A stretch of 64,000 nt of DNA from Pseudomonas pudica (GCF_015680405.1 NZ_JADLJS010000019.1:1-64000); one strand, 5' to 3'; counted from the first letter of the stretch, positions 32,485 through 41,747 are shown. Numbers and translations: made by a program. The notes: a model not told the origin generated them from the letters alone.

Positions 32485-33018
32485 ATGGCACGTAAACAGG
32501 AAACACCAGCATCTACTGCTGAGGTGAAATACGCCGCTTCGTCCGCTGAGGGCAATGGTCTTCAGCCTGACGTTGGCAGTTTGTCCATCTCGACTGAAAC
32601 CCCGGCACTGCTGACCGCCGACGAGGGCGGTGCTCCGGCAATTGATCCAGGCCTGGCTCAGGTAGAGAGCCAGGAGCCGGTGACGGGGCAGGAAGGCTCA
32701 GGTCCAGAGGTTGGTGAGTCTGCCATCATCCCAGCGCCTGAACCCAGCGCGCCAGTTCCAGGCACCGACAACTCTGAAGCTGCCGATCAAGCTGTCCCAG
32801 CAGCAAGCGATGACGGTAATGATTCCGGCCAGTCAGTGGGCAAGGTCGATCCTGCGACCAATCCCAACCCTGTCACTGTTCAGGTCTATCCGCTGCGCTC
32901 CTACATGGATGAAGGTGAGCTCCGCCGTCGTGGCGGTCAGGCTTATTCGGTACCTCGTCGGCATGCTGAAGAGCTGGTACAGCGGAAGCTGGCATCGTTC
33001 GAGCCGCTGAAGGAGTGA
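32485..33018 (+). CDS. Low-complexity head-region protein
   Basis: 177 residues from ATG 32485 (TTGGAGTACTTCC upstream; an ATG at 32461 is also possible). Residues up to about 115 are rich in A, P, E and S, probably unstructured; the C-terminal 50 form a short domain (VQVYPLRSYMDEGELRRRGG then YSVPRRHAEELVQRK). Located between capsid and connector genes; may be a head accessory or decoration protein. No family recognised. Confidence 0.65.
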   Translation: MARKQETPASTAEVKYAASSAEGNGLQPDVGSLSISTETPALLTADEGGAPAIDPGLAQVESQEPVTGQEGSGPEVGESAIIPAPEPSAPVPGTDNSEAADQAVPAASDDGNDSGQSVGKVDPATNPNPVTVQVYPLRSYMDEGELRRRGGQAYSVPRRHAEELVQRKLASFEPLKE

Positions 33019-33022
33019 CAGT

Positions 33023-33364
33023 ATGCCGGTCATCAGCTTGGCCATCGCCCGTCATCACCTTCGAGACCCGGACGATGCTGACGAGTACCTGGAGCTCCTT
33101 ATCGAGGCAGCCGAAGGGCAGGCGATGGACTATCTGAATCGTCGCTTTTACGCCGATCAACAAGCTCTGGACGAGGCTGTCGCCGCCGGGGATGCCGGTG
33201 AATACCCATTGGTCAGCAACAAGCAAATCAACGCGGCCTGCTTGCTGATCCTTGGGCACCTTTACGCAAACCGTGAGGACGTTGTGATAGGGACCATTGC
33301 CACCGAGCTTCCAAAGGGATCGCAGGCCCTCCTGACTCCACACCGCATCGGGTGGGGCGTATGA
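33023..33364 (+). CDS. Head-tail connector (gp6-like)
   Basis: 113 residues, all-helical, with the typical VISLAIARHHLRDPDDADEY start, LIEAAEGQAMDYLNRRFYAD and INAACLLILGHLYANRE of gp6-like head-tail connector proteins (adaptor ring below the portal). Ribosome site AAGGAG before ATG 33023. Confidence 0.88.
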   Translation: MPVISLAIARHHLRDPDDADEYLELLIEAAEGQAMDYLNRRFYADQQALDEAVAAGDAGEYPLVSNKQINAACLLILGHLYANREDVVIGTIATELPKGSQALLTPHRIGWGV

Positions 33365-33687
33365 GAGCCGGGCCGCTGCGTCACCTATTCAAAGTGACCT
33401 TCCGACATGAAGAGAGGAATAAGTCCGGGGGGGCTGTAGTGACCTGGCTTCCTGCTGCTCGACCTGAAATGTGGGGCGAGGTGCGGACCCCTACTGGTCG
33501 GATAACAGCCGTTGCTGAAAAGCTGAATGCTGTCGTCACGGCCGAGATCATCGGCAGACCGCGCCCAGACATTGCTGCCGGAACGCGCCTGACGCGACGT
33601 GGGGTCACCTACCAGGTCGAGGCGGTTTTACCGGACAACGAGAATTCCCTGATGAGGCTACTTTGCTCATCTGTACCGAATCCATGA
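33361..33687 (+). CDS. Head closure protein
   Basis: 108 residues beginning MRAGPLRHLFKVTFRHEERN, with WGEVRTPTGRI, AEIIGRPRPDI and RLTRRGVTYQVEAVLPDNEN: the beta-barrel head-tail joining (stopper) family. ATG overlaps the connector stop by 4 bp. Confidence 0.85.
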   Translation: MRAGPLRHLFKVTFRHEERNKSGGAVVTWLPAARPEMWGEVRTPTGRITAVAEKLNAVVTAEIIGRPRPDIAAGTRLTRRGVTYQVEAVLPDNENSLMRLLCSSVPNP

Positions 33688-33696
33688 GGTGAAACT

Positions 33697-33867
33697 ATGA
33701 AAATTCAAGCACTGGGACCGCTGACCGGCGCTTCTGGCGAGCGCGAGAAGGGCGAAATCTTCGAAGTTGAGGATGCGTACGGCAAGGGCATGATCGCTCG
33801 CGGCTACGCCGTTGAAATCATCGAGAAGGCCGAAAAACCAGCGAAGGCCGCCCAGGCCAAGGAGTAG
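33697..33867 (+). CDS. Small head-tail region protein
   Basis: 56 residues from ATG 33697 behind GAGGTGAAACT: MKIQALGPLTGASGEREKGE, then FEVEDAYGKGMIARGYAVEI and a lysine/alanine tail. Proteins with this small GxxxxARG(Y/W)AE fold sit between the closure and gp10 genes in related phages. Function unknown. Confidence 0.72.
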   Translation: MKIQALGPLTGASGEREKGEIFEVEDAYGKGMIARGYAVEIIEKAEKPAKAAQAKE

Positions 33868-33870
33868 GCC

Positions 33871-34446
33871 ATGGCGCGCCGGTCCAGTATCCGTGGCGAT
33901 ATCCGGCTGCGCCGGACGCTGCGCAACATACACAAGACGATGGACAACGAACTGCAGCCGGCGATGGCCAAGGCGGCGGCGCGTGTGCTGGCCACTCAGC
34001 AGCAGCTGATTCCGAAGGACACTGGCGCTGCGTCGGCGGCCCTGCAGGTCTACGTCAACCCAAGCGGTCTCGATGCCCAGGTCGGTATCAGGGGCAAGCG
34101 GGACAACCGCCGATTCTTCTACCTGCGGTTCCTCGAGTACGGCACCAAGGGCTATTCCGGCAGCATGTACCAGCGAGCCGACCGCAACGCGGTGGGCGGT
34201 GTGCACACCAACAACCGCGACAAGTCGAAGCTGAAAGGGCGCCGCAACGCGTTTCGTCAGCGCGACACCAAGAACAAGTCGGATGGGCAGAACTTCTTCG
34301 GCAAGTACCCGGACATACCCGCCAGGCCCGCTCACCCCTGGCTGCGGCCGTCTCTGGACGTAAACCGCGAGTACGTGATGGCCGACCTTGAGGAAGCCGT
34401 CCGGCGCACGCTGCGCAAGGCGAGCCAGGGGGTGGGGAGTGGCTGA
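33871..34446 (+). CDS. HK97 gp10-like tail completion protein
   Basis: 191 residues. RRTLRNIHKTMDNELQPAMA, LIPKDTGAASAALQVYV, FFYLRFLEYGTKGYSG and the end PDIPARPAHPWLRPSLD match the HK97 gp10 family, which joins the tail to the head. A basic insert (NRDKSKLKGRRNAFRQRD) enlarges the middle. Confidence 0.88.
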   Translation: MARRSSIRGDIRLRRTLRNIHKTMDNELQPAMAKAAARVLATQQQLIPKDTGAASAALQVYVNPSGLDAQVGIRGKRDNRRFFYLRFLEYGTKGYSGSMYQRADRNAVGGVHTNNRDKSKLKGRRNAFRQRDTKNKSDGQNFFGKYPDIPARPAHPWLRPSLDVNREYVMADLEEAVRRTLRKASQGVGSG

Positions 34447-34825
34447 TCCATCGCTGGCCCTGCAGGAGGCCATCTTCGCCAGGCTTCAGGCTGAGGTCAG
34501 TTGCCCGATCTACGATGGTGCGCCGCTGAATGCGGCTATGCCGTACGTGTCGATCGACCGGGAGGTCTCGGTCAACAGTAGCCCGATCTCAGGTCGCAAA
34601 CGCGAAACACGCCTGCTGTACCTGTCGGTCTGGTCCGATGCCGTGGGCCAGGCCGAGGTGAAGCGCATCAACGGCGAGGTTATCGCCGCCCTAGACGAGC
34701 GCCGACTGCCGCTGGAGGTGGGCCGCGCAGTCTCTGTGCGGGTCGAGCAGGCCGACGCCCAGCGGGACGCTGACGGCATCACATACCAGGGCTCGATCAC
34801 CGTTCGCGTGATTACCACCCATTGA
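34439..34825 (+). CDS. Tail completion protein (DUF3168)
   Basis: 128 residues from a GTG 8 bp before the gp10-like stop. Pattern DPSLALQEAIFARLQAEVSC, IYDGAPLNAAMPYVSI and VWSDAVGQAEVKRINGEVIA is typical of DUF3168 tail terminator proteins (HK97 gp11-like). It caps the tail tube for joining to the head. Confidence 0.85.
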   Translation: MADPSLALQEAIFARLQAEVSCPIYDGAPLNAAMPYVSIDREVSVNSSPISGRKRETRLLYLSVWSDAVGQAEVKRINGEVIAALDERRLPLEVGRAVSVRVEQADAQRDADGITYQGSITVRVITTH

Positions 34826-34878
34826 ATCACCTACCGGCCGCGCCGCGGCTTTATCCAATGCCATTTGGAGGATCCCCC

Positions 34879-35379
34879 ATGGCCGATGACAACCTCAACA
34901 CAGCCGCCGGCTGCCGCCTCGCCTTTGGTGGCAAGACCGCCCCGGCCACCCTTGCCGAATACGAGGCTGACACCTATGTCCAGGTCGGCGAGATCGAAGA
35001 CCTGGGCGAGTTCGGCGACACCTTCAGCGCCGTAAACTTCACCGCGCTGAGCGACGGACGAGTGCGCAAGTACAAAGGTACCGCCGACGCCGGCAACATG
35101 ACCCTGGCGGTTGGCCTGGACGCCGGCGACGCAGGTCAGAAGGCGGTTGCGGTTGCACACAAGGACCGCACCAAGGGCAACTACAACGTCAAGATCACGC
35201 TCAACGACGGCGACCCGACTGCTACCCCCGCCATCCTGCCCACTACCTTCTACTTCGGAGTGAAGGTAATGAACAACACGGTGGCCGCGGGCTCGGCTGA
35301 CAACGTGGTACGCCGCAACATGACGTTCGCGATTAACACCGACATCATCGAAATCCCGGCCGGACCGGCTGTCCCATGA
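34879..35379 (+). CDS. Major tail tube protein
   Basis: 166 residues from ATG 34879 (TGGAGGATCCCCC). LAFGGKTAPATLAEYEADTY, VNFTALSDGRVRKYKGTADA and the beta-rich C terminus fit the siphophage tail tube family (lambda V-like core). It polymerises on the tape measure. Confidence 0.85.
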   Translation: MADDNLNTAAGCRLAFGGKTAPATLAEYEADTYVQVGEIEDLGEFGDTFSAVNFTALSDGRVRKYKGTADAGNMTLAVGLDAGDAGQKAVAVAHKDRTKGNYNVKITLNDGDPTATPAILPTTFYFGVKVMNNTVAAGSADNVVRRNMTFAINTDIIEIPAGPAVP

Positions 35380-35419
35380 TCGGCGGGGCTGAGCCCCGTC
35401 CTTGACTGTGAGAATTCCA

Positions 35420-35764
35420 ATGAGCGAAGCCTTGTACGGCACCGCCACCTTGGTGGTCGGTGGCCGCACTTACACCCTCAAGCCCACCCTGGATGCGGCG
35501 TTGCTCATCGAGTCCCGCTTCGGCGGGCTGCGTGCGGCGCTGGAGTCCATGAGGCTGATGAGCATTGCCGCTTGCGCGGACATCATCATCGCCGGCGCCC
35601 ATCTCAAACCGGACGAGCACGCGGTCATCGCTGGTGATGTGTTCCGCACGGGAGTAGCCAAGGTGTCGGGGCAGCTGACTGACTTCATTACCGTGCTGCT
35701 CAACCCGGTGCCGCCGAGCGTGGCCGCCCGGGGAAAGGACGAGGCGGTCAGCACAGCGCAGTGA
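35420..35764 (+). CDS. Tail assembly chaperone, lambda G-like
   Basis: 114 residues from ATG 35420. YTLKPTLDAALLIESRFGGL and the helical SIAACADIIIAGAHL fit the G-type chaperone of long-tailed phages, which holds the tape measure during assembly. A GGGAAAG slippery heptamer near its end (35731-35737), in frame as G-GGA-AAG, allows -1 slippage into the next frame, giving a longer G-T fusion. Confidence 0.87.
   Translation: MSEALYGTATLVVGGRTYTLKPTLDAALLIESRFGGLRAALESMRLMSIAACADIIIAGAHLKPDEHAVIAGDVFRTGVAKVSGQLTDFITVLLNPVPPSVAARGKDEAVSTAQ
35731..35737 (+). promoter_or_regulatory. Programmed -1 frameshift site GGGAAAG
   Basis: X-XXY-YYZ heptamer read as G GGA AAG in the G frame; after slipping to GGG AAA the -1 frame is open from 35737 through the 35761-35997 gene to its stop. 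The same heptamer makes the lambda G-T fusion. Confidence 0.88.
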
Positions 35765-35997
35765 AGAACGGGAGCTACGTCGATTACCTGTTCGGCGTGG
35801 CTACCGGCTGGCTCGGCTGGCCGCCCGACACCGCGTGGCACACCCCGATCCCACAGATCATGCTCGCCCTCGATGCCAGGCTCGACTGGACAGGGCGTGG
35901 CCAGGCGCAGGGCCAGGCTGCCAGCGCAAAGCCGCCGACCCGCCAAGGCGTTGCAGACAAGTTGAAAAGCTTCCTGCGAGGGCGCCCCAAACAGTAG
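35737..35997 (+). CDS. T domain of G-T tail chaperone fusion
   Basis: The -1 frame from the slippery site to 35997 gives the T extension (about 86 residues), containing NGSYVDYLFGVATGWLGWPP and IPQIMLALDARLDWTG. A GTG at 35761, overlapping the G stop, could also start it separately, but by analogy with lambda it is made only as a fusion. The T part binds tail tube subunits to recruit them to the tape measure. Confidence 0.82.
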   Translation, partial: GRGGQHSAVKNGSYVDYLFGVATGWLGWPPDTAWHTPIPQIMLALDARLDWTGRGQAQGQAASAKPPTRQGVADKLKSFLRGRPKQ

Positions 35998-36004
35998 ATA
36001 GCGT

Positions 36005-36045
36005 GCCGCCTCCGGGCGGTTTTTTTGTGCTTGGAGATATGCATG
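36005..36045 (+). terminator. Terminator-RBS cassette 1 (before tape measure)
   Basis: GCCGCC-TCC-GGGCGG stem, seven T, then TGCTTGGAGATATGC and the ATG of the tape measure gene. One of five similar cassettes in the late operon (others at 42275, 42943, 50814, 53473). Confidence 0.75.
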
Positions 36046-39000
36046 GCCGACCAACAAGTCCAGGGAATGCTGGTCCAGATCGAGGCCACCACGGCGCAGC
36101 TGCGCCGCGAGCTGGCCAGCGCCGACGAGGTGGTGGCGCGCACCTCGCAGTCGATCGACCGCAATCTGGCGCAGGTTGACTCCGCGTTCGACAGCGCGGG
36201 CGGCGCGGCCCAGCAGGCCGGCGTGTTGATCCGTGGCGCCTTTGCGGCCGTGGCCGGTGCGGGTGTAATCGGTGGAATCATCAAGCAAGTCGACGCCTAC
36301 GGGCAGATGTCCGACCGTATGAAGGCCGCCGCCGGCAGTGCTGGCGAATATCAGGCGGTGCAGGAGCACCTGCTGCGTACGGCCCAGGAAACCTACCGCC
36401 CCTTGGCCGAGGCGCAAGAGCTTTACATCCGTACCGCCGATGCGATGCGCAGCTTGGGCTATGACACCCAGCAGACCCTCGACATCACCGACAGCTTCAG
36501 CTTCCTGCTGGTAACGAACGCCGCGTCCGCTGACAAAGCCGGGTCTGCCCTTGGCGCTTACTCCAAGGCTTTGCAGACCGGCAAAGTTGAGGCCGATGGC
36601 TGGGTTTCGATTCAGGAAGCGATGCCAACGATCGTTGGAGCGATCGCTTCGGCTACCGGCAAGAGCGCAGAGGAGATCCGCAAGCTTGGCGTGGAAGGCA
36701 AGCTGTCGCTGGAAACGATCAACACCGGTCTCCTGCGTACCGTGGAGGCCAATCGCAAGGCTGCGGCCGACATGTCCACCAGTGTGCAGGACGCCCTGGT
36801 AAACATCGGCAACGTCGTTCAGTCTTTCTTGGGCGGCATGGAGGAGCAGACCGGCGCTGTCGCGGGCCTGTCGAGCGTGCTGATTGCCTTGGCCGACAAC
36901 GTCGACCTGGTGGCGGTGGCCATGGGCGGCGTGGGCGTTGCAGCTCTGACCAACTATGTGGCGAAGTCTGGGCTGGCCGTGAAGGCTGCGCTGACCGACA
37001 GGGCGGCTCGTATCGCCCAGGCTGAGGCCGTGGTGCAGGCGGCTCTCGCCGATCAGCGCAAGGCCGAGACCGCAACCATTCTTGCCGCCCGCGAGGCTGC
37101 TGCGGCGCGCGGCACTGCGGTACAGACGCAGATGTCCATCCAGCTGGCCCAGGCGCGGCAGCGCGAAGCAGCTGCTACTGCTGCGGTAGCAACTGCACAG
37201 GCTGGTCTTCGCACCGTCAGTGCAGGGCTCCTCAGCTTCCTGGGTGGGCCTATGGGGCTTGCCCTGTTGGCCGGCACGGCGGCTGCCAGCTTTCTGCTGC
37301 TGAGCAACAACGCCGATCAGGCGGGCGTGAGCCTGGAAGACCTGCACAAGCCGGTTGCCCAGCTGCGGGAGGAATTCTCAAAGCTCAACAAGGACCAGCG
37401 CGAAGCATCGCTGGTCAAGTGGCAGCAGGAGCAGGTCACTGCGACCGACAAGGTCAAGGACGCCTATGGCGACCTGGCGCAGTCCATCCGTTCTGCCGTG
37501 GTGACTGCGCCTGCGCGCGACTCCGGTGGCCAGTACAACCGGCAGCTGGCTGAGTACCAGGCCCTGGTCGACCGCCTCAATGAAGCGCGATTGGCAGGCG
37601 AGGGGCTTTCGCCGATCTTGCAAGAGGTCGGTAACCGCCTTCAATTGCCTGCCGGCACGGTGCAGCAGTGGATAACCCAGGCCGGCGCGGTCAGCGACGC
37701 CGACCAGCGTTCGGGCTTGATCGCCGAAACACTAAGGGTGCTCACCGGCGTAACCGAGGAAAACACCTCGGCCACCCAGGCGAACAACGCCGCGAAGGCC
37801 GGCATGAGCACCGCCGGGCAGACGTACCTCGAAACGCTACAGAAGCAGCTTGCGGGCCTGCAGGACAATGGCGACGCCACCAAGGCCGCCAACCGATACA
37901 TCGCGGAAAACGCCGACCTCACCGAAACCGATCGCCAAGCGATTCTTTCGGCGGCCAGTGCGATCGAGTCGCAGAAGAAAGCCAACAAGGATGCCACCGA
38001 GGGCAGCAAGGGCCGCACCAAGGCCCTGAATGATGAGATCAAGGCCCTCGACGCAATCATTGATCGGGCGCTGCCGGAGAAGAAGCGGCTCGCCGACCTG
38101 GCCGAGGGAGTTCAGGGCCTGCGCAAGGCCCAGGCCGTCGGCAAGATCACCGCCGCCGAGATGGAGCTCGGCATCAAGAACCTGAACACGGCGTACGCCG
38201 ATACCACCATCCAGAAGCGGGCGGAGGAGGAAAAGAAGCTTGCGGAGATCCGGCGCAACAGCGCCGAGGCCTACCGCAAGGCCATGGAGGTGGTGCTGCA
38301 GACCCGCCAGGACGCCATCAATGCGGACGTTGCCGGGGTTGGGATGGGCGACGATCAGCGCGAGGAAGCCGATCGGCTGAATGCCGTGCGTCAGAAGTAT
38401 GCCGAAGCGCGCCGGCAGCTGGAGGAACAGCAGGAGGATGTCTCGCGGCGGCTCAGCCAGGACGCCTACCAGCAACGGCTGGCTGATCTGGCTGACTATC
38501 AGGCCCGCGAGCTGCAGATGGAGGTCGACGGGTTTGAGGCGAGGCTGCAAGCCCAGCGGGACTACCGCAACGGCGTCAAACGAGCTTGGGCCAACATCCA
38601 GGCAGATGCGGCGAACGTGGCTGGCGCCACTGACGACATGCTCACGACGGGTTTCAACAAGGCACGCGACAGCCTGGCCGACTTCGCTATCAAAGGCAAA
38701 GCCAGCTTCAGGGATTTCGCATCGGGCGTCATCAACGACATGGCCAGGATCGCCAGCCAGCAGGCCGCCAGCTCACTGCTGAGTGGGCTGGTTGGCCTGG
38801 GCGTCTCCGCGGTTGGCAATTACTTAGGCGGCGGCTCCGGCAACGGCATGACGCCTGGTTCTGCTGGCGCCATATCGTCGAATCTCGGTGCTTCGCAAGC
38901 TGGCTATGGCGCCAAGTACTTTCCTCAGGCGCTGGGTGGTGCATGGTCTGACGGCGTGCAGATGTTCGCCAAGGGCGGAGCTTTCACCAACAGCGTGTTG

Positions 39001-39330
39001 AGCAGACCGACTGCCTTTGGAATTGCGAATGGCGGCCTGGGTGTAGCCGGCGAGGCTGGGCCCGAGGCAATCATGCCTCTGGCCAGAGGCTCGGACGGAT
39101 CACTTGGGGTTCAGGTCGTTGGCGGCAATGGCAGCGGGGCCACGGTGGTTCAGCTCAACGTGCCGGTTTCGGTGAACGTTGAGGACCGGAGCGCTGACGG
39201 CATGGAGCTGGACAGCGCCGCTCTCCAGCAGAATCTGCAACAACAGATGCAGGGGGTGGCAGAGCGGGCTATTGCCGCTTCCTGGCGGGCCGGGGGAGTG
39301 AGCTATCGAAACAGTAACGGGAGACGCTGA
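36043..39330 (+). CDS. Tail tape measure protein
   Basis: 1095 residues, the longest structural gene but J. N-terminal coiled coil (VQIEATTAQLRRELASADEV), lambda-type tape measure domain (60-260, including GEYQAVQEHLLRTAQETYRP), hydrophobic segments near 300-320 and 400-425, long helical middle (up to 830) and a C-terminal lambda_tail-type part FARKGASFRDF-like (IKGKASFRDFASGVINDMAR) ending in GGVSYRNSNGRR. It fixes tail length and enters the cell with DNA. The length predicts a tail of roughly 160 nm if 1.5 angstrom per residue applies. Confidence 0.93.
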   Translation: MADQQVQGMLVQIEATTAQLRRELASADEVVARTSQSIDRNLAQVDSAFDSAGGAAQQAGVLIRGAFAAVAGAGVIGGIIKQVDAYGQMSDRMKAAAGSAGEYQAVQEHLLRTAQETYRPLAEAQELYIRTADAMRSLGYDTQQTLDITDSFSFLLVTNAASADKAGSALGAYSKALQTGKVEADGWVSIQEAMPTIVGAIASATGKSAEEIRKLGVEGKLSLETINTGLLRTVEANRKAAADMSTSVQDALVNIGNVVQSFLGGMEEQTGAVAGLSSVLIALADNVDLVAVAMGGVGVAALTNYVAKSGLAVKAALTDRAARIAQAEAVVQAALADQRKAETATILAAREAAAARGTAVQTQMSIQLAQARQREAAATAAVATAQAGLRTVSAGLLSFLGGPMGLALLAGTAAASFLLLSNNADQAGVSLEDLHKPVAQLREEFSKLNKDQREASLVKWQQEQVTATDKVKDAYGDLAQSIRSAVVTAPARDSGGQYNRQLAEYQALVDRLNEARLAGEGLSPILQEVGNRLQLPAGTVQQWITQAGAVSDADQRSGLIAETLRVLTGVTEENTSATQANNAAKAGMSTAGQTYLETLQKQLAGLQDNGDATKAANRYIAENADLTETDRQAILSAASAIESQKKANKDATEGSKGRTKALNDEIKALDAIIDRALPEKKRLADLAEGVQGLRKAQAVGKITAAEMELGIKNLNTAYADTTIQKRAEEEKKLAEIRRNSAEAYRKAMEVVLQTRQDAINADVAGVGMGDDQREEADRLNAVRQKYAEARRQLEEQQEDVSRRLSQDAYQQRLADLADYQARELQMEVDGFEARLQAQRDYRNGVKRAWANIQADAANVAGATDDMLTTGFNKARDSLADFAIKGKASFRDFASGVINDMARIASQQAASSLLSGLVGLGVSAVGNYLGGGSGNGMTPGSAGAISSNLGASQAGYGAKYFPQALGGAWSDGVQMFAKGGAFTNSVLSRPTAFGIANGGLGVAGEAGPEAIMPLARGSDGSLGVQVVGGNGSGATVVQLNVPVSVNVEDRSADGMELDSAALQQNLQQQMQGVAERAIAASWRAGGVSYRNSNGRR

Positions 39331-39668
39331 TGGCGATCGAAACATTCACCTGGGCGCCAGATGACGAGGCCAGCGGTGACAGCACCTTGCGCACCCGGAA
39401 ATCACAGTTCGGGGACAACTACGCCCAAGTGTCCACTGATGGCCTGAATGCCGAGTCTGACAGCTGGTCGCTGTCGTTCGGCGGCCTGGCTGACGAGGTC
39501 GCCCCCATCCTGGCGTTCATCCGGCGGCACCGGGGGGCAAAGTCGTTCTTGTGGACGAACCCAGAGGGCGTGCTCGGCTTGTACCGGTGCGAGACGTTCA
39601 GGCAGCAACGCAAGCCGGGCGGCGTGGCGGTGCTGACAGCCTCCTTTGAAAGAGCATTTCATCCATGA
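39330..39668 (+). CDS. Tail tip protein, lambda M-like
   Basis: 112 residues: SQFGDNYAQVSTDGLNAESD and RRHRGAKSFLWTNPEGVLGL match phage minor tail protein M. Start overlaps the tape measure stop. Part of the M-L-K-I-J tail-tip block. Confidence 0.88.
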   Translation: MAIETFTWAPDDEASGDSTLRTRKSQFGDNYAQVSTDGLNAESDSWSLSFGGLADEVAPILAFIRRHRGAKSFLWTNPEGVLGLYRCETFRQQRKPGGVAVLTASFERAFHP

Positions 39669-40414
39669 GCTTGATCACTCAGCTACAGAAGCTGGAGCCG
39701 GGCGCGGAAATCCTTCTGTTCGAATTGGATGGCTCCGATTTTGGAGCGGACACGCTGCGATTCCACGGGCACGCGATACCGCACACACCTCAAGAACTGG
39801 CAGCGGCTGGCGCGAGCGCCGACCAGCTGCCGGCGAAGTCGATCTGGTGGCAGGGCAATGAGTACGGCGCCTGGCCGGTGCAGATCGAGGGCATCGAAGC
39901 GAACTCGGACGGCACCGCCGTGCGCCCCACGCTGACCGTGGGCAACGTGAATGGCCGGATCACAGCCTTGTGCCTGGCCTTCGACAACCTCATCGAGTTC
40001 AAGCTGACCATGCGCCACACGATGGCGCGTTACCTGGATGCGGTGAACTTTCCGGCAGGCAACACTGAGGCCGACCCGACCGAGGAAGCCATCGAGGTCT
40101 GGTACATCGACCAGAAGGTGTCCGAGAACGGCACCACGGTTTCTTGGGAGCTGGCCAGCCCTGGCGACGTGGGCGGGGAGACGATCGGCCGGCAGATGAC
40201 CCAGCTATGCCACTGGGCAATGACTGCCGGCTACCGTGGCCCGAACTGTGGATACACCGGCCCCTACTACGACTTGGACGGCAAGCCCACGGATGACCCG
40301 GCCAAAGACCAGTGCAACGGTTGCCTCGACTCAGGCTGCACCGTCCGGTTTGGCCAGGGCAACCAACTGCCCTTTGGCGGCTTCCCGGCCGTTTCCCTCA
40401 TCGCACGGAGCTGA
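39665..40414 (+). CDS. Tail tip protein, lambda L-like (Fe-S)
   Basis: 249 residues. N-terminal beta domain, then a C-terminal cysteine set: MTQLCHWAMTAGYRGPNCGY and DQCNGCLDSGCTVRFGQ, equivalent to the four cysteines that hold a 4Fe-4S cluster in lambda gpL. Ends LPFGGFPAV. Overlaps gpM by 4 bp. Confidence 0.9.
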   Translation: MSLITQLQKLEPGAEILLFELDGSDFGADTLRFHGHAIPHTPQELAAAGASADQLPAKSIWWQGNEYGAWPVQIEGIEANSDGTAVRPTLTVGNVNGRITALCLAFDNLIEFKLTMRHTMARYLDAVNFPAGNTEADPTEEAIEVWYIDQKVSENGTTVSWELASPGDVGGETIGRQMTQLCHWAMTAGYRGPNCGYTGPYYDLDGKPTDDPAKDQCNGCLDSGCTVRFGQGNQLPFGGFPAVSLIARS

Positions 40415-40416
40415 CC

Positions 40417-41172
40417 ATGCGCAAACACATCCTGGCCGCCGTGCAAGCGCACGCAGCGGCTGAATACCCTCGGGAGTGCTGCGGGCTGCTCATCGCTGTG
40501 GGGCGCGCTCAGCGGTACTTCCCGTGTGACAACACCGCTGCGGATCCTGCAGAGGAGTTCCGCATCTCGCCGGAGCAGTACGCTGCAGCCGAAGATCAGG
40601 GTGAAGTGATCGGCATTGTTCACTCGCATCCAGATGCCACCAGCAGGCCTTCACCCCGTGACCTGGCCATGTGCGAGGCCACTGGGTTGCCCTGGCACAT
40701 CCTATCCTGGCCGGAGGGTGACCTGCGCACCGTCACGCCAACCGGTCACGCACCGTTGCTCGGCCGGCCGTTCGTGCACGGAGCCTGGGACTGCTGGCAG
40801 GTCTGCGCGGACTGGTACAAACGGCAGTGGGGCCTGGATTTCCCGGCCTATAGTCGTGAAGAGGGCTGGTGGGAGCAGGCGGACGGACCGAGTCTCTATG
40901 AGCAGGCTTATGAGGCAGCCGGCTTCTACCAGGTCAGCCAGCCGCAACGCGGCGACATGATCGTCATGGCCGTGGGTCGCACGGCTCATCCGAACCACGC
41001 CGGCATCTACCTGGGTGGTGACGCGCGGCTGCCCGAGGAAGCGGCTCAGGTTTTCGGGCCAGGGCCGTTCATGCTGCACCACTTGCTGGGGCGGCCATCG
41101 GAAATCATCGTGTTCGGCGGGCCTTGGCTCGAACGGATGCGCCTTGTGTTGCGTCATCAGGACGCAAAATGA
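40417..41172 (+). CDS. Tail tip hydrolase, lambda K-like
   Basis: 251 residues with two domains: an N-terminal JAMM/MPN metalloprotease-like part (HSHPDATSRPSPRD and YPRECCGLLI) and a C-terminal NlpC/P60 peptidoglycan peptidase with catalytic cysteine in HGAWDCWQVC and histidine in PNHAGIYLG. It probably opens the cell wall during DNA entry. ATG 40417. Confidence 0.9.
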   Translation: MRKHILAAVQAHAAAEYPRECCGLLIAVGRAQRYFPCDNTAADPAEEFRISPEQYAAAEDQGEVIGIVHSHPDATSRPSPRDLAMCEATGLPWHILSWPEGDLRTVTPTGHAPLLGRPFVHGAWDCWQVCADWYKRQWGLDFPAYSREEGWWEQADGPSLYEQAYEAAGFYQVSQPQRGDMIVMAVGRTAHPNHAGIYLGGDARLPEEAAQVFGPGPFMLHHLLGRPSEIIVFGGPWLERMRLVLRHQDAK

Positions 41173-41369
41173 AGCGGCTTGGCCGCAGGAGAGAGTGAGA
41201 TGCAGCATGCCACAAGGGAGTATCAACCCTAAGCGTTCGCTGAAGTCACCTTGCATGGCTTGGGCGCGCATCGAATTGGCTGAATGCGCGCGAGACAGGA
41301 TCGCCCTATGATTCGGTGAGTCCACGACTGATAATGCCTCGAATCTCAATATTCAAGGCAGGGCCAATA

Positions 41370-41747
41370 ATGGACTACGGTGCAACTCGCTACGCCCTAT
41401 TTGCCATTCCCTTCTTCGTAATGTGCCAGCCATTACAAGCATCGACGTGGCAAATTTGCCGTATGGAGCTACAGATCACTGATGTGTTGAAGCTTCCCTA
41501 TCCAAAGCTACAGGCCCAGGTCGTGAAGGTAAGCCAGGCATCGACCACGGCAGAATGCCCGGAAAAGGGGGCGACTATCACATTCGTACCGGAAACTGCT
41601 GATTACCAAAGCACGCTCCCACGCAGGCAGTGGCCCAAAAAAGGCCAGTTGATGCACATCAACTACCGATATCTGGATGGGACGTGTAAAGGCGATGGCC
41701 ATCCCCATGAGTGCCGTATTGAACACTACCCCATAGCGGGTACTTGA
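41370..41747 (+). CDS. Putative secreted small protein
   Basis: 125 residues from ATG 41370. N-terminal signal-peptide-like stretch (YALFAIPFFVMCQPLQAS) and a small domain with several cysteines. Ribosome site is weak. It interrupts the K-I-J order, so it is an extra gene; like the lipoprotein that follows it may alter the lysogen's envelope. Confidence 0.55.
   Translation: MDYGATRYALFAIPFFVMCQPLQASTWQICRMELQITDVLKLPYPKLQAQVVKVSQASTTAECPEKGATITFVPETADYQSTLPRRQWPKKGQLMHINYRYLDGTCKGDGHPHECRIEHYPIAGT

Noticed and set aside
35470..37347. 625-residue minus-strand open frame
   Set aside because: Antisense to the chaperone and tape measure genes; an artefact of GC-rich coding sequence.
41206..41310. 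34-residue frame in the gap after the K-like gene
   Set aside because: No clear ribosome site and too short to support; left unannotated.
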